Positions 1 to 8,195 of a stretch of DNA of 64,000 nucleotides are shown here, in pieces; the first letter of the stretch is position 1, and every line of letters starts with the position of its first letter. The translations under genes and the position numbers were made by a program. The stretch is from an uncultured Serinicoccus sp. Lineage in GTDB: Bacteria > Actinomycetota > Actinomycetes > Actinomycetales > Dermatophilaceae. Under the pieces are notes generated by a model. It was given only the letters and a program-made list of their open reading frames with translations. It was not told where the DNA came from and made no database searches. Location: contig NZ_CANKYH010000003.1 in NCBI RefSeq assembly GCF_947487915.1, forward strand, positions 186,001 to 250,000, written 5' to 3'.

Positions 1-277
1 CCACCTCGATGCCCCCGGAGGTGGTGAGCACGCCCATCTCGTCGTACTGCCGCATCGAGTCCAGGGTCAGGTCGGTGATCTCCCGGCTGTGGTCCACCGG
101 GAAGATGAAGTTGGAGGCGTGCCCGGTGGAGCCGCCGGGGTTGGGCAGGGGGCCCTTGTCGATCTGCACGATGTCGGTCCAGCCCAGCTCGGCGAGGTGG
201 TGGACCAGCGAGTTGCCGACGATGCCGGCCCCGATGACCAGGACGTCGCAGCGGTCGGGGAGGGATGAGGTGCTCAT
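1..277 (-). CDS. FAD-dependent dimethylglycine/sarcosine oxidase-type protein (N-terminal part, runs off the left edge)
   Basis: Only the first 92 residues are inside the window. They show a Rossmann dinucleotide-binding motif (GAGIVG, residues 16-21) and the stretch GGSTGHAS (48-55), as in the FAD domain of dimethylglycine oxidase and sarcosine dehydrogenase, which oxidatively demethylate N-methylglycines and often carry a C-terminal GcvT-like folate domain. The ATG is supported by an AGAAGGG ribosome site. Beside a corrinoid betaine methyltransferase cluster, dimethylglycine is the natural substrate guess, but the substrate is inferred from context. Two operator-like repeats lie directly upstream. 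Confidence 0.8.
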   Translation of the reverse strand, partial: MSTSSLPDRCDVLVIGAGIVGNSLVHHLAELGWTDIVQIDKGPLPNPGGSTGHASNFIFPVDHSREITDLTLDSMRQYDEMGVLTTSGGIEV

Positions 278-293
278 GGTCGCCCTTCTGGTG

Positions 294-330
294 GTGCGTA
301 TCGCGCAACTGTGCGCGTATCACGCAACCA
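294..330 (-). promoter_or_regulatory. Tandem candidate IclR operator upstream of the FAD oxidase
   Basis: Two near-identical 14-mers, GCGTATCGCGCAAC (296-309) and GCGTATCACGCAAC (315-328), are spaced 19 bp apart, about two helical turns. Each contains the inverted core GCG-n5-CGC. They lie 19-52 bp before the FAD gene start. Related half-sites occur at the start of the neighbouring iclR gene and of the distant metF gene, so the IclR protein encoded at 453-1256 is the likely binder. This is inference. Confidence 0.55.
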
Positions 331-452
331 GTCTCATCCCGCGGGCACGGGGTGTCAAGGGTCCGCGCGGGCCGACGGGCACCCTGCGCGACGACCTGCG
401 GGTATGCCGCCGCCCCGCGCCGTGGTGCCCGTCTGGCGGCCCGCGGCGCGAC

Positions 453-1256
453 TCAGGCCGCGTGCCAGCCCAGCCGGGCGGAGACGTCGCCGGCCGCCCG
501 CAGCAGCAGGGGCACGATCTGCTCGACCCTGACCTCGTCGATCCGGAAGCTCGGCCCGGACACGCTGACCGAGGCGCACACCTCTCCGTGCGCGTTGCGC
601 ACCGGCGCCGCCACCGCGGTCAGCCCGACGTCCAGCTCGTCGCGCGCGACGGCATACCCGTGGGCGACGACCTCGGCCACCAGCTCCTCGAGCTGGCCGG
701 GGTCGGTCACCGTCGAGTCGGTGTATGCCGTGAGCTCGCCCCAGGTGGCGCGGCGCTCGGTGGGCGGCAGCTCGCTGACGAGGACCCGACCGTTGGACGT
801 GGCGTGCAGGGGGATGTGCTGGCCGACCCAGTTGTAGGACGTGATCGTCGAGGGCCCGATGACCTGGTCGATGTAGAGCGCCGAGCGGTCGCCGAGGACG
901 GCGAGGTTGACCGTCTCGTTGGTCTGGGAGGCGAGCAGCCGGCAGACCGGGCGCGCCTCCTGCACGAGGTCGAGGCGGGCGCTGGTCGCTCCGGCGAGGC
1001 GCAGGATGCCCACCCCGAGCCGGGCGCGGCCACGCTCGGTCGGCTGCTCGACGAGGTCGTGGGCGGCGAGCGCCGCGACGAGCCGGCTCGCGGTGGACTT
1101 GTGCACCCCCAGCTGGGCGGCGATCTCCCCCACCCCGGCCTCGCCGCGGGCCAGGATCTCCAGGATGGTCAGCGCCCGGTCGACGGACTGGACGGCCCCC
1201 TGGCTCCGGGGCTCGCCCGCGGGTGAGGAGGACGGGACATCACTGTCGTTGCGCAT
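453..1256 (-). CDS. IclR-family transcriptional regulator
   Basis: A 267-aa protein with an N-terminal winged helix-turn-helix (residues about 41-62, GVGEIAAQLGVHKSTASRLV) and a C-terminal IclR effector-binding domain (QTNETVNLAVL, YIDQV, then WVGQHIPLHATSNGRVL). IclR proteins usually control adjacent catabolic genes in response to a small acid or amine. It reads in the same direction as the FAD oxidase gene and probably controls it. A TAAGGT box lies 6 nt before the ATG, suggesting a leaderless mRNA, and the palindrome GTTGCG-n5-CGCAAC covers the start, suggesting autoregulation. The ligand (betaine or dimethylglycine) is unproven. Confidence 0.9.
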   Translation of the reverse strand: MRNDSDVPSSSPAGEPRSQGAVQSVDRALTILEILARGEAGVGEIAAQLGVHKSTASRLVAALAAHDLVEQPTERGRARLGVGILRLAGATSARLDLVQEARPVCRLLASQTNETVNLAVLGDRSALYIDQVIGPSTITSYNWVGQHIPLHATSNGRVLVSELPPTERRATWGELTAYTDSTVTDPGQLEELVAEVVAHGYAVARDELDVGLTAVAAPVRNAHGEVCASVSVSGPSFRIDEVRVEQIVPLLLRAAGDVSARLGWHAA

Positions 1257-1268
1257 ACCGCAACCTTA
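1248..1268 (-). promoter_or_regulatory. Leaderless promoter and palindromic operator of the iclR gene
   Basis: GTTGCGCATACCGCAAC (1248-1264) is an inverted repeat GTTGCG-n5-CGCAAC that spans the start codon (1254-1256). On the minus strand a -10-like TAAGGT (1268-1263) sits six bases before the ATG, so the predicted transcript starts at or next to the start codon. The half-site GTTGCG matches the repeats upstream of the FAD oxidase. Confidence 0.5.
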
Positions 1269-1301
1269 CGCGCCCCGCGCGACGACCTGGCCCACCTCCG
1301 C

Positions 1302-2519
1302 TCAGCGGTCCAGCTCCTCGATGAGGCCGTTGAGGTGACGCTGCTCCCGGATGCTGCGCGTCAGCTTGGCCGCCTCGGCCCAGCTGCGCCGTGCTCCGTC
1401 GAGGTCACCGGCCCGGGCGAGCAGGTGGCCGCGCACCACGTGGACGCGGTGCCATCTCGGGTCCTGGATCCCGTCCAGCACGACGAGGCCGGCCACGGCT
1501 CCCTCGACCTCGGCCGTCGCGGTGGCGAGGGCGACGGTGGTCGCGGCGGACGGTGCGACGGCGTCCAGCAGGCGGTAGAGCGCGAGGACCTGCGGCCAGT
1601 CGGTGTCCTGCGCAGACGCGGCCTCGGCGTGCACCGCCGCGACGGCTGCCTGGAGCTGGAACTGACCCACCCCGCCCCGCGGCAGGCATACCTCGAGCAG
1701 GTGCACCCCCTCGTGGATGAGCGCCTGGTCCCACAGCCGCCGGTCCTGCTGGTCCAGCGGGACGAGGTCCCCGGCGGCGTCCGTCCGAGCCGGTGTCCGC
1801 GCCGCCGTGAGCAGCAGGAGCGCCAGCAGCCCGGCGTTCTCCGGGTCCTCCGGGCACGCCTCGTGGAGCACCCTCGCGAGCCGCAGGGCCTCCTCGACGA
1901 AGGCGCGGTCCACGACGGTGTCACCGGAGCTGCGCTGGTGGCCTTCGGTGAAGACGAGCGAGACGACGTGACGCACGGCCGCCCTGCGCTCCGGGAGCTC
2001 GGTCGGATCCGGCGCACCGAAGGTCGCGCCTCCGGCCGCCAGGGTGGCGCGGGCCCGGCTGATGCGCTGCGCCATCGTCGCCTCGGGCACGAGGAAGCCC
2101 GCTGCGATCTGGCGGGTCGTCAGGCCACCCACGGCCCGCAGCGTCAGCGCCACCCGCGAGCTGGGTGAGAGCACGGGGTGGCAGCAGCGCAGCATCATCT
2201 CGACCACGTCGTCCGGGACGGTCACGGGCTCGGGCTCGTGCGTCATGAGCACACCGCGGTGGAGGGCGTCCTCCTCGCGGACGGCGACCTCCTCCCTGGC
2301 CTTCCGGGCCCCGTCGCTGCGCACCCGGTCGATGAGACGACGGGAGGCGACCCGCACCAACCAGGCGCCCGGGTCGTCGGGCAGGCCGTCCCTCGGCCAC
2401 TGCTCGGCCGCCGCCAGCAGGGCGTCCTGGGCGGCGTCCTCGCAGTCCCGCGCATCCCCGTGCCGACGCAGCAGCGCCCCGAGCACCCGGGTGCGGTGGG
2501 TGCGCCACACCGCCTCCAT
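1302..2519 (-). CDS. ECF sigma factor with C-terminal DUF6596/TPR-like extension (ECF42 type)
   Basis: A 405-aa protein. Region 2 is near the N-terminus (DAAQDALLAAAEQWPRDGLP) and region 4 includes LTTRQIAAGFLVPEATMAQR. A helical extension of about 200 residues follows (FTEGHQ, ALIHEGVHLLEVCLP). This is the layout of the ECF42 group, which lacks a classical anti-sigma factor and is encoded beside DGPF/YCII proteins, as here. The DGPF gene stops 7 bp upstream, so the pair is probably translationally coupled. GTG codons at 2543/2546 are alternative starts, but the GGAGG there is too close. The signal sensed is unknown. Confidence 0.85.
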   Translation of the reverse strand: MEAVWRTHRTRVLGALLRRHGDARDCEDAAQDALLAAAEQWPRDGLPDDPGAWLVRVASRRLIDRVRSDGARKAREEVAVREEDALHRGVLMTHEPEPVTVPDDVVEMMLRCCHPVLSPSSRVALTLRAVGGLTTRQIAAGFLVPEATMAQRISRARATLAAGGATFGAPDPTELPERRAAVRHVVSLVFTEGHQRSSGDTVVDRAFVEEALRLARVLHEACPEDPENAGLLALLLLTAARTPARTDAAGDLVPLDQQDRRLWDQALIHEGVHLLEVCLPRGGVGQFQLQAAVAAVHAEAASAQDTDWPQVLALYRLLDAVAPSAATTVALATATAEVEGAVAGLVVLDGIQDPRWHRVHVVRGHLLARAGDLDGARRSWAEAAKLTRSIREQRHLNGLIEELDR

Positions 2520-2526
2520 CGCGGGG

Positions 2527-2919
2527 TCAGTCGGCGTCGTCACCACCTCCCATGACCGGTCGCAGCTCGACGGTCTCGCCCGGACCGCTGAAGGCCCGGG
2601 TGATCTCCTCGGCCCGTTCCTGGGACTCCACGTCGATGAGGAAGAACCCGGCGAGGTGCTCCTTGCCCTCGGCGTAGGGGCCGTCCGTGACCACCCGGTC
2701 CCCGCCCGACCACCGGAAGAGCCGCGCGGCGCCCGGGTCGCCCAGCGCCTCGCCGCCGACGAGCTCGCCGGCCTCGCTGAGCTCGCCGAGCATCCGCTCG
2801 AAGTCGCCGTTGAGCTGCTCACGCTCCTCCTGCGACTGCTCCTGGTAGGCGGGGAGGAAGTCGGACGTGGGGTGGCCCCAGGGCTGGGGGTTGGACTGGA
2901 TGAGGATGACGTACTTCAT
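2527..2919 (-). CDS. YCII/DGPF-family protein
   Basis: A 130-aa small alpha/beta protein beginning MKYVILIQSN and carrying TDGPYAEGKEHLAGFFLIDV, the DGPF signature region. The start is chosen for its TAGGAG ribosome site. DGPF proteins are the standard partners of ECF42 sigma factors, and this gene immediately precedes one. It may be a target or a modulator of that sigma factor; its biochemical activity is not established. A longer in-frame upstream start has no ribosome site. Confidence 0.88.
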   Translation of the reverse strand: MKYVILIQSNPQPWGHPTSDFLPAYQEQSQEEREQLNGDFERMLGELSEAGELVGGEALGDPGAARLFRWSGGDRVVTDGPYAEGKEHLAGFFLIDVESQERAEEITRAFSGPGETVELRPVMGGGDDAD

Positions 2920-3011
2920 GCTGGCTCCTAGCTCGTGGCGTGCGGTTCCGCGCCGCCGGTCCGGCGACGTCCACCCAGGACGTCGGAGCGGGAGGGCGGA
3001 TCTCGACATGG

Positions 3012-4184
3012 TCAGGTGCGCTCGAGTACCTCCACCGACAGCACCGTCGGCAGGTGCCGTGCGATCTCCTCCCAGCTCTCCCCTTCGTCGGCCGTGGCGA
3101 AGACCGACCCCGTGTTGGTGCCGAAGTAGAGCCCCGCCGGGTCACCGGTGTCGCCCGCCATCGCCTGGCGCAGCACGGTGAAGAAACAGAACTCCTGCGG
3201 CAGCCCGGTCCGCTGCGCCTGCCAGGTGGCGCCTCCGTCGGTCGAGCGCCAGACGGCCGCGGCGGCGTCCGGCGGGTAGCGGCCCTCCATGTCGCCGTTG
3301 AGCGGGATCGTCCAGATCGTGTCGGGGTCGCGGGGGTGGACCCGCATCGGGAAGCCGAAGGTGGAGGGCAGACCGGCGGTGATGTCGCTCCAGGTCAGAC
3401 CGCCGTCACCGGAGCGCCACACCCCGACGTGGTTGCGCTGGTAGAGCACGTCGCCCGGCCCGGGTGCCCGGACGATGTGGTGGACGCACAGCCCCACCTC
3501 CCCGCCGCCCGGGCCTCCCGGGTGCTCGGCCGCGGCCGCGGCGTCCGGCTCGTCGGGCAGGGCCAGCGCGTTGCGCCGCTCCCACTGACCTCCGGCGTCC
3601 TTCGTGGCGAAGACCCCGGCGGCGGAGATCCCGAGCCACACCCGGGACGGGTCACCGGGGTTGGCCAGGATTGTGTGCAGCACCAACCCCGCCGCGCCCG
3701 GGTTCCAGTCCTCCGCCGAGGGGTGCCGTCGCAGGCTGTCGACCTCGGCCCACGTCACCCCGCCGTCGTCGCTGGCGAGGAGCGCGGCCGGCTTCGTCCC
3801 GGCATACACCCGGTCCCCGGCGAGACCGAGCGACCAGACCTGGCTGAACTCCGCGCCGAACGGCACCGGCTCCTCGGTCCATCCGACCATCGCCGCGAAC
3901 TCCGGGTCGGCCGCCGCCCAGGTGTCCATCTCTCCCGTGGTGAGCCGGGTGAGGGTCCAGGACCGTCCGCCGTCGGTGGAGCGCCACACCCCCGCACCCG
4001 ACCAGTCGCCCCCGCCGCCGGCCCAGATCGTCCCGGTCGCCGGGTCGCCGACGACGTGGTTGATGGGCCAGCCGTCGCAGAAGGGGCCCCGCACCGCCCA
4101 GCCGGCACCGTCGTCCCCCTCGCGCTGCTCGAGGACGAACGCCCCCTTGGTCGTCCCGACGAGCAGCACCGGTCGCCTCGCCAT
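3012..4184 (-). CDS. BNR/Asp-box repeat beta-propeller protein (sialidase-like fold)
   Basis: A 390-aa protein with at least three Asp-box motifs of S-x-D-x-G-x-[TS]-W type (VWRSTDGGRSWT near the N-terminus, VWRSGDGGLTWS in the middle, VWRSTDGGATWQ near the C-terminus), typical of six- or seven-bladed propellers annotated as WD40/YVTN/BNR or exo-alpha-sialidase-like. No signal peptide is visible, so it is probably cytoplasmic. I see no sialidase catalytic residues I can vouch for. The start MARRPVLLVGTTKG has a GGAGAGGG site. A link to the sigma/DGPF pair downstream is possible but only positional. Confidence 0.8.
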   Translation of the reverse strand: MARRPVLLVGTTKGAFVLEQREGDDGAGWAVRGPFCDGWPINHVVGDPATGTIWAGGGGDWSGAGVWRSTDGGRSWTLTRLTTGEMDTWAAADPEFAAMVGWTEEPVPFGAEFSQVWSLGLAGDRVYAGTKPAALLASDDGGVTWAEVDSLRRHPSAEDWNPGAAGLVLHTILANPGDPSRVWLGISAAGVFATKDAGGQWERRNALALPDEPDAAAAAEHPGGPGGGEVGLCVHHIVRAPGPGDVLYQRNHVGVWRSGDGGLTWSDITAGLPSTFGFPMRVHPRDPDTIWTIPLNGDMEGRYPPDAAAAVWRSTDGGATWQAQRTGLPQEFCFFTVLRQAMAGDTGDPAGLYFGTNTGSVFATADEGESWEEIARHLPTVLSVEVLERT

Positions 4185-4296
4185 GGCTCCGCCCTCTCCG
4201 CGCCGCCGCCGTGGCGGCGCCTCCAGGACGATCGTGGCACGGCGCACCGACAGTCGTCACGGATCGGGATGCCCCGATCCCGGGGCCGGCCGGACC

Positions 4297-5736
4297 TCAG
4301 TCGCCGAGCTCGGCCCGGCGCCGCACGACGAAGGCCTCCAGCTCCTCCCGGACCGCGTCGTCCAGCGGCGGCGCCTCGTAGGCCTCCAACCGGGAGGCGA
4401 CCACGGCCGAGGCCCGGGTGGCCGTGTCCGGCGCCCCCTTGGAGGTCCACCGCTCGAAGTTGTCCGCGCTGGACAGGAACGGCCGGTAGAAGCAGGTCCG
4501 GAAGCGCTCCATGGTGTGCATCGCCCCGAGGAAGTGCCCGCCGTGCCCCACCTCGACGTGGGCGTCGAAGGCCAGCGACCCCTCGTCGATCTCCAGCGGC
4601 CGGAACTCGTGCTGCAGCATCTCGATGATCTGGCAGTCGACGACGAACTTCTCGAAGCTGCTCACCAGACCGCCCTCGAGCCAGCCGGCCGAGTGCATGA
4701 CCCAGTTGGTGCCGGCGAGGAAGGTCGGCAGCAGCGTCATCGTCGCCTCGTAGCCGGCCTGCGCGTCCGGCACCTGCGAGCTGGTCAGCGCCCCGCCGCC
4801 GCGGAACGGCAGCCCGAAGTGCCGCGCGATCTGCCCGGTGCACAGCAGCCCCAGGCCCGACTCCGGTGTGCCGAAGGTCGGCGACCCCGACTGCATGTCG
4901 ATGGTGGACAGGAACGACCCGAAGATCACCGGCGTCCCGGGCCGGATGGTCTGCGCGAGCGCGATCCCGGACAGCGCCTCGGTGATCTGCTGGGTCAGGG
5001 CCGCCGGGATGGTCACCGGGGACATCGCCCCCATGAGGATGAACGGGGTGAGCACGACGGGCTGGCCGGCGCGCGCATACTCGAACAGCGCCTCGAGCAT
5101 CCGGTCGTCCCAGCGCAGCGGGCTGTTGCAGTTGATGAGCGAGATCGACGCCGGGGTGGCCTCGATCGCCTCCCGACCGCCGAAGAGGATCTCCCCCATG
5201 GCGATGACGTCGCGGGCGTTCTGCCCGGACACGACGTTGCCCATGTAGATCTTGTCGGTCTGCGTCATGAGCGCCAGCGTCATGTCGAGGTGCCTGCTGT
5301 CCAGCGGCAGGTCGTTGGGCTCGCAGACGACACCGCCGGCGGAGTCCAGCACGTCGAAGGACTGCGCCAGCCGGGCGAAGCGCTGGTAGTCGTCGAAGGT
5401 GCCGTCGCGCCGCGCGTCGCCCTCGCGCACGAAGGGCGGTCCGTAGACCGCGCCGAAGGCCATGCTGTCGCCGCCGATGTGGACCGAGCGCTGCGGGTTG
5501 CGCGCCTGCACGTCGAACTCCCGAGGCGCCTTCGCGACCTGTTCCAGCACCCACTCCGGGTCGAGGTATGCCGTCTCTCCCTCGACCCTCTGCCCCGCCT
5601 GTCGCAGCAGCTCGAGGGCATCCTCGCTGGCGAACTGCACCCCCACCTCGGTCATCAGCCGGCGCCACGCGCCGTCGAGCTGGTCCATCGCCTGCTCCGA
5701 GAGCACCTCATACCTCGGCATGCGGTTGACGAACAT
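4297..5736 (-). CDS. MttB-family (non-pyrrolysine) quaternary amine:corrinoid methyltransferase
   Basis: A 479-aa member of the trimethylamine methyltransferase MttB superfamily. The reading frame is open throughout, with no internal TAG, so it belongs to the non-pyrrolysine branch that includes glycine betaine methyltransferase MtgB. Members transfer one methyl from a quaternary amine to Co(I) of a corrinoid protein. The start MFVNRMPRYEVL has a strong GGAGGAG site. It is divergent from an operon encoding the cognate corrinoid protein, methyl-THF transferase and activator. With a dimethylglycine-type oxidase nearby, glycine betaine is the most likely substrate; proline betaine or carnitine are alternatives. 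Confidence 0.88.
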   Translation of the reverse strand: MFVNRMPRYEVLSEQAMDQLDGAWRRLMTEVGVQFASEDALELLRQAGQRVEGETAYLDPEWVLEQVAKAPREFDVQARNPQRSVHIGGDSMAFGAVYGPPFVREGDARRDGTFDDYQRFARLAQSFDVLDSAGGVVCEPNDLPLDSRHLDMTLALMTQTDKIYMGNVVSGQNARDVIAMGEILFGGREAIEATPASISLINCNSPLRWDDRMLEALFEYARAGQPVVLTPFILMGAMSPVTIPAALTQQITEALSGIALAQTIRPGTPVIFGSFLSTIDMQSGSPTFGTPESGLGLLCTGQIARHFGLPFRGGGALTSSQVPDAQAGYEATMTLLPTFLAGTNWVMHSAGWLEGGLVSSFEKFVVDCQIIEMLQHEFRPLEIDEGSLAFDAHVEVGHGGHFLGAMHTMERFRTCFYRPFLSSADNFERWTSKGAPDTATRASAVVASRLEAYEAPPLDDAVREELEAFVVRRRAELGD

Positions 5737-5801
5737 CGCACTCCTCCTCCCCGCCCCCGGGCGACCCGGGCGACGCGCCGGACGCCGCACCCTTGCGTCG
5801 T

Positions 5802-5835
5802 CTCACGATATGGGCATACGCTCCCACATAGTGAG
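5802..5835. promoter_or_regulatory. Palindromic operator between mttB-like and iclR genes
   Basis: CTCACGATATGGG (5802-5814) and CCCACATAGTGAG (5823-5835) form an inverted repeat matching at 11 of 13 positions around an 8-bp centre. It lies in the 124-bp divergent region between the methyltransferase gene and the second iclR gene. A minus-strand -10-like TATCGT (5810-5805) falls inside it. It is placed to let the IclR protein of 5861-6619 repress both directions, which is inferred. Confidence 0.6.
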
Positions 5836-5860
5836 CACTCAGGGAAGAGGGACACGAAGA

Positions 5861-6619
5861 ATGGCGACTCAGGGGACCCAGGCGATCGACCGGGCGGCGG
5901 ACCTCGTCGTGCGCGTCGTCCAGTCGCCCGACCCGCTGAGCACCCCCGACCTGGCCCAGGCCACCGGCCTGGCCCGGTCGACCGTGTCCCGGCTGCTCGC
6001 CGCGCTGGAGCGCTCGCACCTCATCTCGCGTGACGTGGAGGGCAACGGCTACCTGCCCGGCCCGCTCTTCGAGCAGTACGCCGCCCGCACCGACACCCGG
6101 GACTGGCTCGCCCGCGAGGCGCAGCCGACGATGGCCGCCCTCAGCAAGGCCACCGGCGAGACCATCAACCTGGGCGTGCCGGTCGGCACTTCGGTGGTGC
6201 AGATCGCGCAGGTGGACTCCACCTTCCTCATCGGCAGCCGCGACTGGGTGGGGGTGAACCTGCCGGCCCACTCCTCCTCGCTCGGCAAGACGCTGTATGC
6301 CTTCGGCGCGCTAGAGCTGCCCGACCGGCTGCCCTCGCTCACCGCGCGCACGGTCACCGACCCGGACGCGCTGCGCGCCGAGTTCGAGGTCATCCGGGCC
6401 CGGGGCTGGGCGACCACCGTCGACGAGCTCGAGGTGGCGCTGACCGGCATCGGCGCCCCCGTCCGGCTGCGCGGGCGCCTCGTCGCGGCCATCGGCCTGT
6501 CCGGCCCCACCTCCCGACTGACCGGCCGCCTCGACGAGCTCGGCCGCCTCGTCTCCCGGCACGCGGACGACCTGTCCGGGCGCCTCACCGAGCCGCACGT
6601 GATGAAAGGTGCCTCATGA
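5861..6619 (+). CDS. IclR-family transcriptional regulator (second paralogue)
   Basis: A 252-aa regulator with an N-terminal HTH (LSTPDLAQATGLARSTVSRL, residues about 26-45) and an IclR effector domain (TGETINLGVPVGTSVVQIAQ, WVGVNLPAHSSSLGKTLYAF). The ATG follows GAAGAGG. It is the first gene of an operon: its stop overlaps the corrinoid-protein start in an ATGA. It resembles the regulator at 453-1256 in domain layout and in the effector-domain motif WVGxxxPxHxxSxGxxL, so the island has two IclR proteins, perhaps for substrate and product. The palindrome at 5802-5835 is its likely operator. Confidence 0.9.
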   Translation: MATQGTQAIDRAADLVVRVVQSPDPLSTPDLAQATGLARSTVSRLLAALERSHLISRDVEGNGYLPGPLFEQYAARTDTRDWLAREAQPTMAALSKATGETINLGVPVGTSVVQIAQVDSTFLIGSRDWVGVNLPAHSSSLGKTLYAFGALELPDRLPSLTARTVTDPDALRAEFEVIRARGWATTVDELEVALTGIGAPVRLRGRLVAAIGLSGPTSRLTGRLDELGRLVSRHADDLSGRLTEPHVMKGAS

Positions 6620-7293
6620 CTCCCGACGAGATCCTGCAGGGCCTCTACGACCGCACCCTCGTGGGCAACGGTCCAGGCGTCCTGGAGCTGACCCACCAGG
6701 CCCTCGGCATGGACATGGAGCCGCAGGTGCTCCTCTTCGACGCCCTCATCCCCGCCCTGGAGGAGGTGGGGGCCCGCTTCGAGCGGGGTGACTTCTTCGT
6801 CCCGGAGATGCTCATCGCGGGCCGGGCCATGGCCGGCTCGATGGAGGTGCTGCGACCGCTGCTGGCCGACACCGGCGTGCAGACGGTCGGGACCTTCCTC
6901 ATGGGCACGGTCAAGGGTGATGTCCACGACATCGGCAAGAACCTCGTCAACATCATGCTGGAGGGCGCCGGCTTCGAGGTCATCGACCTCGGCGTGCAGG
7001 TGGCGCCGGAGAAGTTCGTGGCCGCCATCGAGGAGCACCAGCCCGACGTCGTCGGCTTCTCGGCCTTCCTCACGACGACCATGCCGATGTTCAAGGCCAA
7101 CATGAACGCCCTCGAGAAGGCGGGCATCCGCGACGAGGTCATCGTCATGGTCGGCGGCGCCCCGGTCACCCAGGAGTATGCCGACGCCGTCGGGGCGGAC
7201 GGCTACGCCGCGGACGCCTCGGCCACGGTGAAGAAGGCCAAGGCCCTGCTCAAGGACCGTCGTGCCCGCGCCGGGGCGGCGGTGCCGGCATGA
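6616..7293 (+). CDS. Cobalamin-binding methyl-carrier (corrinoid) protein, MttC/MtgC type
   Basis: A 225-aa protein with an N-terminal helical cap (residues about 1-85, AMAGSMEVLRPLL) and a B12-binding Rossmann domain containing the DxHxxG signature (DVHDIG, residues 102-107, lower-axial His104) and VGGAP near 175. It shuttles a methyl group between the MttB-type enzyme and a pterin-dependent transferase. It overlaps the iclR stop and the next start by 4 bp on each side, so the operon is translationally coupled. Length and motifs are those of a complete family member. Confidence 0.93.
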   Translation: MTPDEILQGLYDRTLVGNGPGVLELTHQALGMDMEPQVLLFDALIPALEEVGARFERGDFFVPEMLIAGRAMAGSMEVLRPLLADTGVQTVGTFLMGTVKGDVHDIGKNLVNIMLEGAGFEVIDLGVQVAPEKFVAAIEEHQPDVVGFSAFLTTTMPMFKANMNALEKAGIRDEVIVMVGGAPVTQEYADAVGADGYAADASATVKKAKALLKDRRARAGAAVPA

Positions 7294-8195
7294 GCCCGGC
7301 CTGGGGGTCGGCGGCGCTGGCCGGGGGCCCGCTGCACACCGTGCTGCGATCGGCCACGAAGGAGGTCGTCCTCGGGGCGGACCAGCGCTTCTGCGTCATC
7401 GGTGAGCGGATCAACCCCACCGGCCGCAAGGTCTTCCAGGCCCAGCTGCGCGAGGGCGACCTGTCGGCGATCGAGAAGGACGTCGAGGCGCAGGTCCTCG
7501 GCGGCGCCGACGTCCTCGACGTCAACATGGGCGTGCCGCTCACCGACGAGGCCGACCTGCTCGTCCGGGCGATCCAGGTCGTGCAGGCCCGCACCGACCT
7601 GCCGGTCTGCATCGACTCCTCCGTCGTCGAGGCGCTGGAGGCCGGGCTGCAGGCCTACCAGGGCCGGGCCCTGGTCAACTCGGTGACCGCCGAGGACGAG
7701 CGCCTCGAGGCGATCCTGCCGCTGGTCAAGAAGCACGACGCCGCGGTGATCGCGCTGCCCAACGACGCCGACGAGATCCCCATGGAGTCGGGCAAGCGGC
7801 TGGAGCTGGTGGAGAAGATCGTCCGGGTCGCGACGCGCGAGTACGGCATCGCGCTGCAGGACATCGTCATCGACCCGCTGGCCATGCCGATCGGCGCGGA
7901 CAGCACGGTGGGCGTGACGACGCTGGAGACCGTCGCCGGGGTGCACGAGCGCTGGGGCCTCAACATGACCTGCGGCGCCTCCAACGTGTCCTTCGGCATG
8001 CCCGGCCGGCCCGCGATCAACGCGGCCTGGCTGCCGCTCGCGATGGCCGCGGGGATGACCAGCGCCATCATGGACGCCCGGACCGCCCAGGTGGTGGACT
8101 CGGTGCGCGCCGCCGACCTGCTCCTCGGGCACGACGAGTGGGGTATGTCGTGGATCGGCACCCACCGCGCGCGGCAGGCGGCCGCTGCGACGTGA
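7290..8195 (+). CDS. Methyltetrahydrofolate:corrinoid methyltransferase (pterin-binding domain, MtgA/MtvA type)
   Basis: A 301-aa TIM-barrel pterin-binding protein. GERINPTGRK near residue 33 and DVLDVNMG near 74 are the family hallmarks, followed by DLPVCIDSS, NSVTAEDER and MTCGASNVSFGMPGR. The family moves methyl groups between methyl-cobalamin and tetrahydrofolate; here the expected direction is corrinoid to THF, conserving the betaine methyl as methyl-THF. It overlaps the upstream corrinoid gene (ATGA) and the downstream activator (GTGA), which indicates a single polycistron. Confidence 0.9.
   Translation: MSPAWGSAALAGGPLHTVLRSATKEVVLGADQRFCVIGERINPTGRKVFQAQLREGDLSAIEKDVEAQVLGGADVLDVNMGVPLTDEADLLVRAIQVVQARTDLPVCIDSSVVEALEAGLQAYQGRALVNSVTAEDERLEAILPLVKKHDAAVIALPNDADEIPMESGKRLELVEKIVRVATREYGIALQDIVIDPLAMPIGADSTVGVTTLETVAGVHERWGLNMTCGASNVSFGMPGRPAINAAWLPLAMAAGMTSAIMDARTAQVVDSVRAADLLLGHDEWGMSWIGTHRARQAAAAT

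Noticed and set aside
2520..2822. N-terminal extension of the sigma factor to 506 residues
   Set aside because: The extension is read in a shifted frame across the DGPF gene and is low-complexity Ser/Arg; the sigma domain starts near 2519.
4297..5736. Pyrrolysine-containing MttB
   Set aside because: The frame has no internal TAG and no pyl genes are seen; the protein fits the non-pyrrolysine branch.
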